Source: Flaveria trinervia (Eukaryota; Streptophyta; Magnoliopsida; Asterales; Asteraceae). Taken from it: a stretch of 64,000 nucleotides of DNA. Below, piece after piece: positions 33,741 to 45,631 of the stretch. The stretch spans positions 67,823,060 through 67,887,059 of the forward strand of contig CM046452.1 of NCBI GenBank assembly GCA_025506515.1, in the 5' to 3' direction. A program made the position numbers and the translations under genes. The notes below the pieces were generated by a model. The model did no database searches, was not told the origin of the DNA, and saw only the letters and a program-made list of their open reading frames with translations. Position 1 is the first letter of the stretch. Each line of letters begins with the position of its first letter.

Positions 33741-34419
33741 CCTGTTTCACACTTAAACATCATAATTCAGTTCCCAATCATTCTTCAACTTATTCTAAGC
33801 TTAAATCATGCATTCTAAGCCATAGAAACAAACACATAACATCATCAAACATGAACATAGCCCAAAATCATACCCACCCGCAACACACATACACATATAC
33901 GGGTATAAAAACCCAAATTTTGTAAAAACATATATATACATGCATTTCCAGCCCCAAAACAGTTAAAAACATGTAAAAGAGGGGTTCTAGAACTCACCTT
34001 AGCAACCTCTTCGGGTAAGACTTACTTCAAACCCGTTTGCTACAAGTTCACACCTAGAAACCCACCAAAAACACATACCCGAACACACATAATCACACAT
34101 AAGCATACAACCGAGGATAAAACCGGTTAAGAACACTTAAAAACCATGAATTCTTACCTGGAATTCACACTTTTGAACTTTTTCTTCTTCAAAAACCGAA
34201 AGCTTTCTATCTCTATATCCGATCTTCAAAAGGTGAAATGTAGCATGGCATGGGCGGCCATGCTACTTTTGTACAAAAATAAATAAATTTTGTACCCTTT
34301 TTTACACTTTTAGTCCCTCTACTAGGGCTTTATTTCTTTTCCTTCCTTTTCCTTCACTTTATTCTTTCTTATTAACTTTAAAAGAATAACAGGGTGTTAC
34401 AAGTCCACCCCCTTATATA

Positions 34420-35780
34420 GGTTTCGTCCCCGAAACCTGTTATTCCTCGAACAACGTGGATAATGCTGTCTCATATCTTCTTCAGTCTCCCACGTAGACT
34501 CTGATCCCTTTCTGTGCTTCCACTCTACATGCACAAGAAAACTACTTTATTCCTTAATCTCTTTTCTTTACGATCAATGATTGCCACAGGTTGCTCCACA
34601 TAATTGAGTCTTTCATCTACCTCGATATCCTCTAGTGGTACGATCATATCCTCGTCTGCTAAGCACTTTCTCAGATGAGATACATGGAATGTCAGGTATA
34701 TTCCACTTAACTCATCTGGTAACTCTAATCTATAGGCCACCTCTCCTACTCGAGCAATGATTCAGAAAGGTCCTATGTATCTTGGGCTCAACTTGCCCCG
34801 CTTTCTTAACCGAGTGATACCATTCCAAGGTGAGACTTTCAACATAACTCTATCACCTATGTGGAACTCAATCGGTCTGCGTCGTTTATCGGCATGCGAC
34901 TTCTATCTATCTTTGGCTGCCTTCATGAAGGCTTTGATCCTTTCTAGCTTCTCAGTTGTAGTCTCGATCACCTCGACGCTCCCTAACTCCTTCTGACCAA
35001 TATCACCCTAACAAATGGGTGTTCTACACCTCCTGCCGTATAGCATCTCATAAGAGGGCATACCAATGCTGGCATGATAACTGTTGTTATATGAGAACTT
35101 AGCTAACAGTTGGTGGTCATCCCAACTTCCCCCAAAGTCAATGACGCATGCCCGAAGCATATCTTCCAGCGTCTGAATTGTTCTTTCCGGCTGACCATCC
35201 GTCTGAGGATGATAAGCCATGCTAATGTGTAATCTCGTCCCCATAGCATCATGGAATTTCTTCCAAAATTTTGATGTAAACCGGATGTCACGATCAGACA
35301 CAATAGACACCGGCACACCATGACAAGTTACGATCTCCTTGATTAAAAGATCCACTAACCTCTCGGATGAATACGTCTCGCGAATCGGTAGCAAGTGAGC
35401 AGTCTTCGTCAAATGATCAACTATCACCCATATGGCATCATACCCTCGCGCGGTACACGGTAGCTTCATAATAAGTCCATCGTCATGTGCTCCTACTTCC
35501 ACTACGGTATATCCAAAGGTTGGATCTTTCCATATGGCTTTTGATGCTCTGCCTTCACTTGCAAGCAAGTAAGGCACTTACTCACATGCTCCACCACATC
35601 ATGCTTCATACCCGGCCACCAATAATCTTTCGTCATGTCTTGGTACATTTTTGTAGCACCGGGATGAATAGAGTATCCAGTCTTATGAGCTTCATCCATA
35701 ATCTTCACGAGTAGATCCCCAAAACGAGGAATCCACATCCGCCCGAATCGGGTCTTAACACCAAGTGTATTTTCACCCAT
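34420..35780 (-). pseudogene. Element A integrase and chromodomain, broken
   Basis: Minus-strand frames at 35502-35780 carry the zinc-binding region (YSIHPGATKMYQD, CLTCLQVKAEHQ). 35008-35577 carries the core with VSDRDIRFTSKFWKKF and AYHPQTDGQPERTIQTLEDM, so the second Asp and the catalytic Glu are present. 34525-34740 begins the C-terminal chromodomain (ERLNYVEQPVAIIDRKEKRL), which targets chromovirus integration to modified histones. The first catalytic Asp region is out of frame (about 35450-35480) and stops occur near 35577, 35007 and 34525. Confidence 0.87.
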
Positions 35781-37132
35781 TTTATGACCAGAACTCTCAT
35801 TCTTTCAGAGTTAAGATGGTTTTCTTTCAATGCTTCATCTTGAAACTCCTTGACTTGCTTCATCACATCCGAGGTTATGATCAACCGGTAAGCCTTCACC
35901 CGGATCAGCTTGGGTCTCTCTTTCCGGCTAAGGGCATCCGCCACCACGTTAGCCTTGCTCGGATGGTAATGGATCTCACAATCATAATCCTTTATGAGCT
36001 CCAACCATCTCCTCTGCCTCATGTTCAGGTCCTTATGCTCGAAGAAGTACTTCAAGCTCTTGTGGTCGGTGAATATGGTGCACTTTGTACCGTATAGGTA
36101 GTGCCTCCATATCTTTAACGCAAAGACCACAACTGCTAGCTCCAAGTCATGAGTAGGATAATTAACCTCATGAACTTGCAACTGTCGGGATGCATAGGCT
36201 ATAACCTTTCCTCTCTGCATCAACACACATCCCAACCCCGAGTAAGAAGCATCCGAATAAACCACCAAATCCTCGCTTCCATCGGGTAATGACAAAACTG
36301 GAGCTTGAGTCAACCTCACCTTTAACTTCTCGAACGCCTTCTCTTGAGCTTGACCCCATACAAACTTTACATCTTTCCGGGTCAAATTGGTTAGTGGAGA
36401 AGCGATCTTAGAGAAATCTTGAATGAATCTCCTATAATAGCCGGCCAAACGCAAGAAGCTACGAATCTCGGATGGCGTCTTCGGAGACTTCCATTGCATC
36501 ACCGCCTCCACCTTTTCCAGATCCACCATAATCCCCTCAGGATTCAGCACGTGTCCCAAAAACTAAACCTCCCACAACCAAAATGCACACTTGGAGAATT
36601 TATCATACAACTTCTCCCTTCTCAACGTCTCCAACACCTCACGAATATGACCGGCATGTTCATTCTCGCTCTTTGAATAAATCAGGATATCATCAATAAA
36701 CACAATCACTGATTTATCTAACATCAGCCGACACACTTGATTCATCAAGTCCATAAAAGCAGCTAGCGCACTGGTCAAACCAAATGACATAACGAGGAAC
36801 TCGTAGTGACCATAACACATGGGAAAAGCTGTTTTAGGGACATCCTGCTCCTTCACCTTTAGCTGATGGTAGCCCGATCGAAGATCTATCCTTGGGAACC
36901 AACTGGCACCATGAAGCTGATCAAACAAATCATCAATTCTCGGTAAGGGGTGTCGGTTCTTTATCGTCAACTTATTCAGCTCACGGTAGTCAATACACAT
37001 CCTCATACTACCGTCTTTCTTCTTCACGAATAAAACCGGAGCACCCCAGAGAGAGATACTCGGTCTAATAAATCCCTTATCAAGCATCTCTTGAAATTGC
37101 TCTACTAATTCCTTCATCTCATTCGGAGCCAA
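35705..37132 (-). pseudogene. Element A reverse transcriptase and RNase H
   Basis: 36563-37132 is RT with KDGSMRMCIDYRELNKLT, RIDLRSGYHQLKV and the active site VIVFIDDILIYSKSE. 35705-36559 continues with the thumb (FLRLAGYYRRFIQDFS) and RNase H (VVYSDASYSGLGCVLMQ, IFTDHKSLKYFF, VVADALSRK). A stop between the two (about 36560) corresponds to a Gln/Arg position in element B. RNase H catalytic Asp residues are visible. Most motifs are intact, so damage here is modest. Confidence 0.9.
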
Positions 37133-37269
37133 CCGATATGATGCCTTAGCAACGGGTTGGGCACCTGGTATCAGGTCAACCTAGAACTTAATCTCGCGAT
37201 CAGGTGGCACTCCTGGTAAGTCTTCAGGAAACACGTCTGGAAATCACACACCACCGGTACATTGGTCAG

Positions 37270-37749
37270 TTATGGTGTTGGCGTATCCACATCCTTTATG
37301 TAGGCCAAGTAGGCACTACATCCACGCCTCATGCACTTTCCCGCCATCGCCATCGAAATAACCTTCGGAATCGTCATGACTTGATCACCATAAACCGTCA
37401 CCATACTCTCGTAAGGTTCTGTCAATCGAATCATCTTCTTGTGACACACAATGTTCACCTCGTAGTCCGCCAACAAGTCCATTCCTAGGACTACGTCAAA
37501 TCCGCCTAAGGTCATCACAAACGGTCTAACAGGAAACTTGTTACCTTCTAGTTCTATGTCACAACCTTCTATCACCTCAGAAATCCTGGTAGACTTACCT
37601 ATGGCAGTTTCTACGTCGACGTGCGTATCTATTTTCTTACTACTAACAGGCAATTTAGCATAGAAAGCAGTAGAAATAAAACTTTTACTACCAGCAGAAT
37701 CAAATAACACAGAGGCTAAAGTTTGGTTTACTAGAAACGTACCTGACAT
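37270..37749 (-). pseudogene. Element A aspartic protease, altered active site
   Basis: 159-codon frame with the retropepsin fold signature: TLASVLFDSAGSKSFIS near the N-terminus and VVLGMDLLADYEV downstream. Relatives, including B, have LFDSGASRSFI; here the catalytic D-S-G is changed to D-S-A-G, which should impair activity. Confidence 0.85.
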
Positions 37750-37776
37750 AACATCGGGGTCCGTCCTAGCCTTCTC

Positions 37777-38717
37777 CTACGTCATCGTGAACGCTCTAGC
37801 ACTCGCCCTCTGTCCTTCTCCTCCAGTCTTCTTCATCCCTGTACCTTCAGCCCTCAGCTTCTTACAGTCCCTGCTCATGTGGCCCTCCCCGCCACAGTTA
37901 AAACACTTCCTAGTCTTATACTCCCTCGTCATGTGGCCAGGTTCCCACATTTGAAGCACATGTTCAATCACAATCTACATTCGCCGGTGTGCTCCCTCCT
38001 ACACTTGCCATACCTCCTCGACCCTACACCCGATGTGACCACATGTCGGTCATCCACCCGAGCACCTTTGTTGCTTGGAGTGGCCCTGCCACGTCCAATC
38101 CACTTCCTATTCCAGTTCCAGTCACCACCACCCTTCTTGCTCACCTCAGCCACCACTACCTCTCTCTCGTAGTACAACCTTCCTGTTAAATCCACTACTG
38201 ACCTAAACGTGCTGGGTCGGGTGGCGATCATGTGCCTATAGATATCTGCTGGCAAGCCCTGGATGTAACTCTTGATCTTTCATGACACAGGTGTCACCCG
38301 ATCCGGCACTAGCCGTGCAATCTCATTGAACTTTGTGGGGTATTGCTGATGTGTCATTGTTCCCGCCTCCAGCTACAGGAACTCCCTTTCCACCTTATCC
38401 ATCTCCCGATGAGGACAGAATTCCTTAATCACCAGCCTTTTCAACTCCGCCCATTTCATCTTTCGAATTGCCCGACTACCCTCGGATTAGACGATATTGT
38501 CCCACCAGGACAAAGCCGAGTCCACAAATGAGTGGACAGCAAACTTCACTTTCTGGTCCTCTCAGCACTCGCTGATATTCAGAACAGCTTCCGTCTCTCT
38601 CACCCACCGGTGAGCAGTAGCAGCAGTGCTATTACATCGAAGGTTAGGGGCTTGCATCTTTGAAATGCCCCATAGTTACATCCTCGTGCCGCCTCCTGCA
38701 CAGGCTCTTCTTCCTTC
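37777..38717 (-). pseudogene. Element A gag, C-terminal two thirds
   Basis: The zinc knuckle CFNCGGEGHMSRDC is intact (37777-37971 frame). Upstream (37968-38255 and on to 38717) lies capsid sequence matching B gag (AHRWVRE, SFVDSAL, WWDNIV, CPHREMDKVEREFL), with several in-frame stops. Element B begins at 38723 and separates this from the gag N-terminus at 47635-47978. Confidence 0.82.
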
Positions 38718-38722
38718 TCTTC

Positions 38723-40885
38723 TATAAGACCACGTTCCCGGGACGCTTACAGTTGGATCCCCATCGCACATAAAACATATAATTACATTTTCCTTATGAA
38801 AATATTGCAGCGGAAACATAAAAAACTTTTCATATCATTACAAATGCTTTTGCAAGTTAATACAAGCGTTCATTTCAAAACATCATTCGTTCGCATTACA
38901 ATGCAAAAACATTAACAAAAGAATGCCATCCAAAAGAGCTGAGTAGCCACGTCGTGCCATCCTTCACAACGTTTACCTGCCAACTGAAAATGTATAAAAG
39001 TCAGTGTCACTGAGTGAGTTCTAGTTTTATAATAAACATACATTTCAATCGTTAAAACCGTTCTTTACTTTCTTTCAAATCATATTGTGCTTTACATTCA
39101 TTCGTGAGCATACAATATACATACACCTTGATAATATAATTATTATCTTCCATTACGTTCGTTAACTTCGTTCATTTTATTCGTTCGTCTTTTCGAGTCT
39201 GTTGCGACAACAGGGTCGCTCACCTCATTAACAATCACAACAATTTGCATGCTATCCGAGTCTGTTGCAGCCATAGGGTTGCTCACCCCAAATTGCCAAT
39301 TTCAACGATAGCATGCTATCCGAGTCTGTTGCAACCATAGGGTCGCTCACCTCATGGCAACTTCACGATAGCTCGCTATCCGAGTATGTTGCACCTATAG
39401 GGTTGCTTACCCCAATTGCCAATTTCAACGATAGCACACTACCCGAGTCTGTGGCAACCATAGGGTTGCTCACCTCATGGCAACTTCACGATAGCACGCT
39501 GTTCGAGTCTGTTGCAACAACTAAGTTGCTCACCTCATATATGTACTTGCAAGCCTTTCCTTTGTTCATTCATCATTCAATTGCATGCATTCTTACTTCG
39601 TGTTCCTCTTTCATTATCTTTCACTTTACGTTACATAAAACTTCATTCATTCATTAACATGACACGTAAAGCCATAAGAAAGATAAACATACATCATCAT
39701 AAGGAACATGCCATACAATCAGACATAATCACCAATCATACATCCCATCATACCTCACGAATCACAATATTTATAACTTCAAAAAGTCAACTTACATAGC
39801 CCCCGGGAACCTCCCAAGTCAAAGCCTACATTACACTTTTCCCCAAAAATCAGAAATAATCTAAGTCCTTAGACGCATGGGTACTATGCAGGCGCATGGG
39901 GAACACTTAGGCGCATGGGCAACTTTCAGGCGCATGGGCACTATGCAGGCGCATGGGGGAACACTTAGGCACATGGGCAACTTTCAGGCGCATGGGCACT
40001 ATGCAGGCGCATGGTCTAGGCGCATGGGAACCTTGGACGTCTGGACACTTAGTCAATTCCAGCCCAATTCTAGGCGCATGGGTACTATTCAGGCGTATGA
40101 ACTTAGGCGTTGGACCATTCAGTCGCATGGGCCACTTGGGCGCATGGGCACTATCGGGCCCTACACTTCGTCATCCGACTAATATTTCTAGGCGCATGGA
40201 CCACTGTTCAGGCGCATGAATTACACTTAAATAATTCTAAGGCATTTCCAGGCGCATGAGCCTTATCTAGATGCATGAACCTTTTGTACAACATGTTTCT
40301 AGGATGTTTTCGAACCCAATCATCAAACCCATCTGTTCTAAACTTACCAAGGCTATTCTAAACATGAACAACCTATAAGCATCCAAGAATCATTATCCAA
40401 CATGCATAATACATACGGGTACACATACATAAACATTGTAAAACCGTTTTAATACATTTTCAGCTCCAAAGAGTTTAAAATAAGTAGAAATCAGGGTCTA
40501 GAAACTCACCTGGTGCAACTTGGGTGTTTCTTCCTTCTAACCCGCTTGCGAATGAGTTCAAACACCTAAAAAACCCCACCAAAGACACACACACAACATA
40601 TAAGCATAAACCCGAGACCAAAACCCAACACAAACACTTAAAAACCACGAATTCATAACTTAAATTCGACCTTCTTCTTCTTCTTCTTCTTTTTCTTCTT
40701 CTTCTTCTTCTTCCGAGAGTTTCTGCTCTCTCTCTCTCAATCCGAATGAAAAGTGATGTGAAGGGAGGGTGGGCGGCCATGCCAGCCTTTACACCAACTT
40801 TTGAAAGATTGTCCTTTTGACACTTTTAACCCCTCATTTTGGGTTTAAATGATTTTTCTTATCTATGGAAAAGCCGGGTGTTACA
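38723..40885 (-). repeat. 3' LTR of element B
   Basis: 2163 bp from TATAAGACCACG to GGGTGTTACA on the plus strand. Contains six copies of a ~62-bp tandem repeat (39190-39540) and a GGCGCATG array (39869-40270). In minus sense the transcribed part has GA-rich sequence (agaagaagaag near 40670-40710). Confidence 0.9.
39190..39540. repeat. ~62-bp tandem repeat, six copies, in LTR B
   Basis: gagtctgttgc...gggttgctcacc recurs at about 39195, 39258, 39320, 39382, 39443 and 39505. Alternate copies are more alike, suggesting a two-unit higher-order period. The same array is at about 45942-46285 in the 5' LTR. It leaves long antisense open frames that are not genes. Confidence 0.85.
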
Positions 40886-40923
40886 AGTCCACCCGCTTAT
40901 TTAGGTTTCGTCCCGGAAACCTG

Positions 40924-41139
40924 TTATTTCTCGAACATATGAGGATAATGCTGCCTCATCTCCTCCTCGGTCTCCCATGTAGATTCGGATCCCTTCCTGT
41001 GCTTCCACTGTACACGCACCAGAGGAACCACTTTATTTCTCAGCCTCTTCTCTTTACGATCGATGATCGCCACTGGTTGCTCCACATAATTGAGTCGTTC
41101 ATCCACCACGATATCTTCCAGCGGTACAACCAATTTCAC
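40924..41139 (-). pseudogene. Element B integrase C-terminus with chromodomain
   Basis: Contains ERLNYVEQPVAIIDRKEKRL, VPLVRVQWKHRKG and STWETEEEMRQHYPHMFE, the complete chromodomain-like tail of Tekay/Del integrases, ending just upstream of the polypurine tract (40886-40896). Shifts in 41140-41354 separate it from the integrase core. Confidence 0.85.
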
Positions 41140-41354
41140 CTAGCTCACTGGGCAACTTCAATCTATAGGCCACCTCTCCTACTCGAGCAATGATTTGGAA
41201 AGGCCCTATGTATCTCGGGCTCAACTTGCCCCACTTCCTAAACGAATGATACCCTTCTATGGTGAGACCTTCAACATAACCCGGTCACCCACCTGGAACT
41301 CAATCGGTCTACGTCATTTATCAACATACGACTTCTGTCTATCTTTGGCTGCCT

Positions 41355-42791
41355 TCATGAAGGCTTTATCTTCTCAAACTTCTCGGTCGTAGCCTCAATG
41401 ACCTCGACGCTCCCCAATTCCTTCTGACCGATATCACCCCAACAAACCGGTGTTCTACATCTTCTACCGTATAGCATCTTGTATGGTGGCATGCCAATAC
41501 TGGCATGATAACTGTTGTTGTACGAGAATTCAGCTAACGGTAAGTGGTCATCCCAACTTCCCCTAAAATCAATCACACATGCCCGAACCATGTCTTCCAG
41601 TGTCTGAATGGTTCTTTCTGACTGACCATCAGTTTGGGGATGATAAGCCGTGCTAATATGTAACCTCGTCCCCATGGCGTCGTGGAATTTCTTCCAGAAT
41701 TTGGATGTAAACCGGGTGTCGCGGTCAGACACGATAGACACCGACACACCATGACGAATCACAATCTCTTTAATGAATAGATCCGCCAACCTCTCGGATG
41801 AATATGTCTCACGGATCGGTAAGAAGTGAGCACTCTTCGTCAGACGGTCGACAATCACCCATATGGCATCATACCCTTTCGGAGTACGCGGCAACTTCGT
41901 AATGAAATCCATGGTGATGTGCTCCCACTTCCATTCCGGTATATCCAAAGGTTGGATCTTCCCATACGACTTTTGATGCTCGGCCTTCACTTGCAAACAA
42001 GTAAGGCACTTACTCACATACCCCACCACATCGTGCTTCATACCCAGCCACCAATAATCTTTCTTCATATCTTGATACATTTTCGTGGCACCAGGATGAA
42101 TGGAATATCGCGTCTTGTGAGTTTCATCCATGAGCTTCATGCATAGATCCCAAAAACGAGGGATCCACACATGTCCAAATCGGGTTTTAACACCGAGTGT
42201 GTTTTCACCCAATTCCCCAACCAGACCTCTCATTCTTTCAGAGTTTAGATGATCTTCTTTCAATACCTCATCTTGAAACTCCTTGAATTGCTTCATTACA
42301 TCAGAGGTCATGATCAGTTGGTATGCTTTCACTCGAATCGGCTCGGGCCTATCCTTTCGGCTAAGGGCATCAGCCACCACATTGGCTTTGCCCGGATGGT
42401 AATGGATCTCGCAATCATAATCCTTTATAAGCTCCAACCATCGTCTCTGCCTCATGTTCAGAGCCTTCTGCTCGAAGAAGTACTTCAAGCTCTTGTGGTC
42501 GGTGAAGATGGTGCACTTCGTTCCATACAGATAATGCCTCCAAATCTTTAGTGCAAAGACCACGGCTGCTAGTTCCAAGTCATGAGTAGGGTAGTTGACC
42601 TCATGAACCTTCAGTTGTCGGGATGCATAGGCTATAACCTTTCCCCTTTGCATTAACACACACCCCAACCCCGAGTAAGAAGCATCTAAATAACCACCAA
42701 ATCTTCGCTTCCATCGGGTAACGACAAGACAGGAGCTTGAGTCAACCTCACCTTTAACTCCTCGAACGCCTGTTCTTGAGCTTGACCCCAT
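41355..42791 (-). pseudogene. Element B RNase H and integrase core, long open frame
   Basis: The longest frame in the window (478 codons). RNase H: YSGLGCVLMQRGKVIAYASR, IFTDHKSLKYFFEQ, GKANVVADALSRK. Integrase: zinc-binding HPGATKMYQDMKKDYWW and CLTCLQ; core TMDFITKLPRTPKGYD (first Asp), IVSDRDTRFTSKFWKKF (second Asp) and HPQTDGQSERTIQTLE (Glu). All three catalytic residues are present, so this part of B is well preserved. The first about 35 residues are an out-of-frame extension; the true frame joins the thumb at 42686-42991 by a shift. Confidence 0.92.
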
Positions 42792-43912
42792 ATAAACTTT
42801 ACATCCTTTCGGGTCAACTTGGTTAGTGGAGAAGCGATCTTGGAAAAGTCCTGAATGAACCTTCGATAATACCCCGCCAACCCCAAGAAACTATGAATCT
42901 CGGATGGCGTCTTTGGAGACTTCCATTGTATCACCGCCTCCACCTTTGCTGGATCCACCATAATCCCCTCAGGATTCGCCACATGACCCAAGAACTAAAC
43001 TTCGCGCAACCAGAATGCGCACTTGGAGAATTTTGCATACAATTTCTCCCTTCTCAACGTCTCCAACACCACTCGAATGTGATCGGCATGCTCCTCCTCG
43101 CTCTTCGTATAAATCAGGATATCATCAATAAACATAATCACTGATTTATCTAACATTGGCCGACACACTCGATTCATCAAGTCCATAAAAGTAGCTGGCG
43201 CGTTGGTCAAACCAAAAGACATAATGAAGAACTCGTAGTGTCCATAACGCGTGCGAAAATCTATTTTAGGATATCCTGCCTCCTCACCTTCAACTGATGA
43301 TAACCAGATCGAAGGTCTAACCTTGAAATCAACTAGCACCCTGGAGCTATTCAAACAGATCATCAATTCTTGGTAAGGGGTACCGATTCCTATCGTTAGC
43401 TTATTCAACTCACGGTAGTCTATACACATCCTCATGCTACCATCTTTCTTCTTCACAAATATGACCGGATCACCCCAAGGAGAGATAGTCGGTCTAATGA
43501 ACTCCTTATCTAGCAGCTCTTGCAACTGGTCCATTAACTCTTTCATCTCAGTCAGAGCCAACCGATACGATGCCTTAGCTACCGGTTGGGCACCTGGTAT
43601 CAAGTCAATCCGAAACTCAACCTCACGGTCCGGTGGCACACCTGGTAAATCTTTTGGAAACATATCCGGAAAGTCACACACAACTGGTACATCAGATAGT
43701 TGTGGTGTTGGCGCGTCCACATCCTTTACGTAGGCCAAGTAGGCACTACATCCACGGCTTATGAACTTTCCCGCCACCGCCATCGAAATCACTTTCGGGA
43801 TCGTCGTGACTCGATCGCCATAAATCGTCACCTTATTCCTGTCCGGTGCTGTCAATTGGATCATCTTCTTGCGACACACAATATTCGCTTCGTAGTCCGC
43901 CAACCAATCCAT
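42686..43912 (-). pseudogene. Element B reverse transcriptase, internally frameshifted
   Basis: 42995-43912 starts in the end of the protease (DWLADYEANIVCRKK) and carries RT (VKKKDGSMRMCIDYRELNKL, MSFGLTNAPATFMDLMNRV, IMFIDDILIYTKSE). Between ELNKL and RYGHYEF (about 43250-43400) the sequence is shifted, so the RT motif with the first catalytic Asp is out of frame. 42686-42991 is the thumb (FLGLAGYYRRFIQDFS). Confidence 0.88.
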
Positions 43913-43983
43913 TCATAGGACTACATCGAAACCGCCTAAGGTCATCACGAATGGTCTAACAAGAAACTTATGACCGTCTTGTT

Positions 43984-44214
43984 CTATGTCACACCTTCTA
44001 CCACCTTAGAAATCATCGTAGACTTACCTATGGTAGTTTCTACCTCGAAGGGCTCATCAATACATCTACTCTTAATGGGAAACTTAGCACAAATGGCAGC
44101 AGAAATGAAACTTCTACTAGCACCAGAATCAAACAACACAGATGCAAGAGTTTGGTTCACTAGAAACATACCTGACACCATGTCGGGGTCTGTCCCAGCC
44201 TCCTCTCGAGTCAC
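43984..44214 (-). pseudogene. Element B aspartic protease, N-terminal part
   Basis: Contains LASVLFDSGASRSFIS with the intact D-S-G. A shift near 43990 separates it from the downstream flap and GMD/MDWLADYE region at 43912. Confidence 0.82.
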
Positions 44215-44289
44215 CGTGAAAGCTCGGGCGCTTGCCTTCTTCCCTTCTCCTCCAGCCTTCTTCGCTTCCGAACTTTCAGCCTTGGCCTC

Positions 44290-45462
44290 TTACAATCCCT
44301 GCTCAGATGACCATTCTCCCCAGTTGTAACACCTTCCAGCCCCACAATCTCTAGCCATATTCCCACACTTGAAGCAGCTGTTTGATCCCCATTTGCATTC
44401 TCCCGAATGCTTCTTCCCGCATTTACCACACTTCTTCAATCCTGCACCAGATGTGGCCACACGTCGGTGACCCACCTTCGCCACCTTATTGTTTGGAGCG
44501 GCTCCACCACGTCCAAACCATTTCCCATTCCAGTTCCAGTCACCACCACCCTTCTTGTTAACCTCAGCCCCATCACCTCGTGCTCATCATATAACCTACC
44601 AGCCAAATCAACCGCCGACCTAAAAGTGCTCGCCGCACGGCGATCATATGCCTACGAATATCTGCCGACACCCTTGGATGTATCTCTTAATCTTTCATGA
44701 TAGTGGTGTCACTTGATTTGGCACTAGCTGCGCCATTTCATTAAATTTTGTGGTGTACTACTGGTGTGTCATCGTTCTCGCCTGCAGCTGCAGGAACTCT
44801 CTTTCTACCTTATCCATCTCTCTGTGAGGACAGAATTCCTCAATCACTAACTTCTTCAGTTCAGTCCATCTCATTCTCCCAATGGCCCTGCCAACCTCGG
44901 CTTGGACAATGTTGTCCCACCAGCACAAAGCTGAGTCCACGAAAGAGTGGGTAGCGAACTTCACCTTTTGGTCTTCACGGCACTCACTGATGTCAAGAAC
45001 AACCTCCATTTCCCTCACCCACCGGTGAGCAGCTGCAGCAGTTTCATTTCCATCGAAAGTAGGGGGCTTGCATCTCATAAACGCCCTATAGTTACAGCCT
45101 CGGCCGCCTCCGGCGCAGGCTCTTCTTCTTCCTCGTCCTCATCATCAGAGAGAAGCGTTTCCGGCTCTAGTTGCTCCCGTCCTCCCGAGGACCTGTTTCT
45201 CTCCTTTCTTTCCCCTTCCCTTACTGCCTTGATCACTTCGGTCACCACAGATGGTAGAATCATCTGCATGACCTTATGAACTTCCTCCACAATAGCCTCC
45301 TTTACTGAGGCTCTCAGATTGGTGCTCTCGTTGCCACCCTCCGGATGAGAGGTCTCTGGTTCTTCATGAACCCTTCTCAACTCTGGGTCTCCCTCTCTTG
45401 GGTCGCGGTTCAACACCGTGACCTCCACCCTGTGAAGCTTTTGAAGATCTATCACTGGCCAT
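44290..45462 (-). pseudogene. Element B gag, broken
   Basis: The minus-strand ATG at 45460-45462 starts MASDRSSKASQGGG, like the gag start of A. Frames at 45075-45455 (acidic, DDEDEEEEE) and 44758-45078 (capsid: AHRWVREMEVVLDISEC, SFVDSALCWWDNIV, CPHREMDKVEREFL) follow, then a zinc-binding region at 44290-44484 with CFKCGNMARDCG, where the knuckle spacing is disturbed. Multiple shifts. Confidence 0.85.
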
Positions 45463-45631
45463 CATACGCACACTGAAAGATTCAAACACCAACACGGTCA
45501 TTCAAGGGAACAGCTCAGTTTATGTTAAGTATAGTAAGTTCCTAATAACAATGGCCCGTTGTGATTAGCCACTTACTTTACTCTTCATACCCCAAGAATT
45601 ACCTGTCCTGACAACATTAGTATTTAACCTA
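45463..45631 (-). other. Element B leader, primer site deleted
   Basis: Aligns with the leader of A (caaacaccaacacggtcattcaa...). It then jumps at 45631/45632 into the LTR interior, so the expected GGCTCTGATACCA primer site is absent. Confidence 0.8.

Larger units (their letters stand above)
32224..34401 (-). repeat. 3' LTR of element A
   Basis: 2178 bp, plus-strand ends TGTAAGGCCCCG and GGGTGTTACA. It contains a ~102-bp tandem repeat at 32811-33020 (each unit with the hairpin ACACCC-ttcatt-GGGTGT) and a dense array of GGCGCATG motifs at about 33428-33740. The polypurine tract lies at 34402-34413 (plus strand agtccaccccct). Confidence 0.92.

Noticed and set aside
34757..34996. Plus-strand frame in the integrase region of A (and similar frames at 35487, 36419, 37204, 37879, 40849, 43434, 44947)
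   Set aside because: All are antisense shadows of the gypsy gag-pol coding regions on the minus strand.
39877..40219. Open frames with repeated MGTMQAHG peptides
   Set aside because: Translation of the GGCGCATG array in the LTR, low complexity and not conserved as protein.
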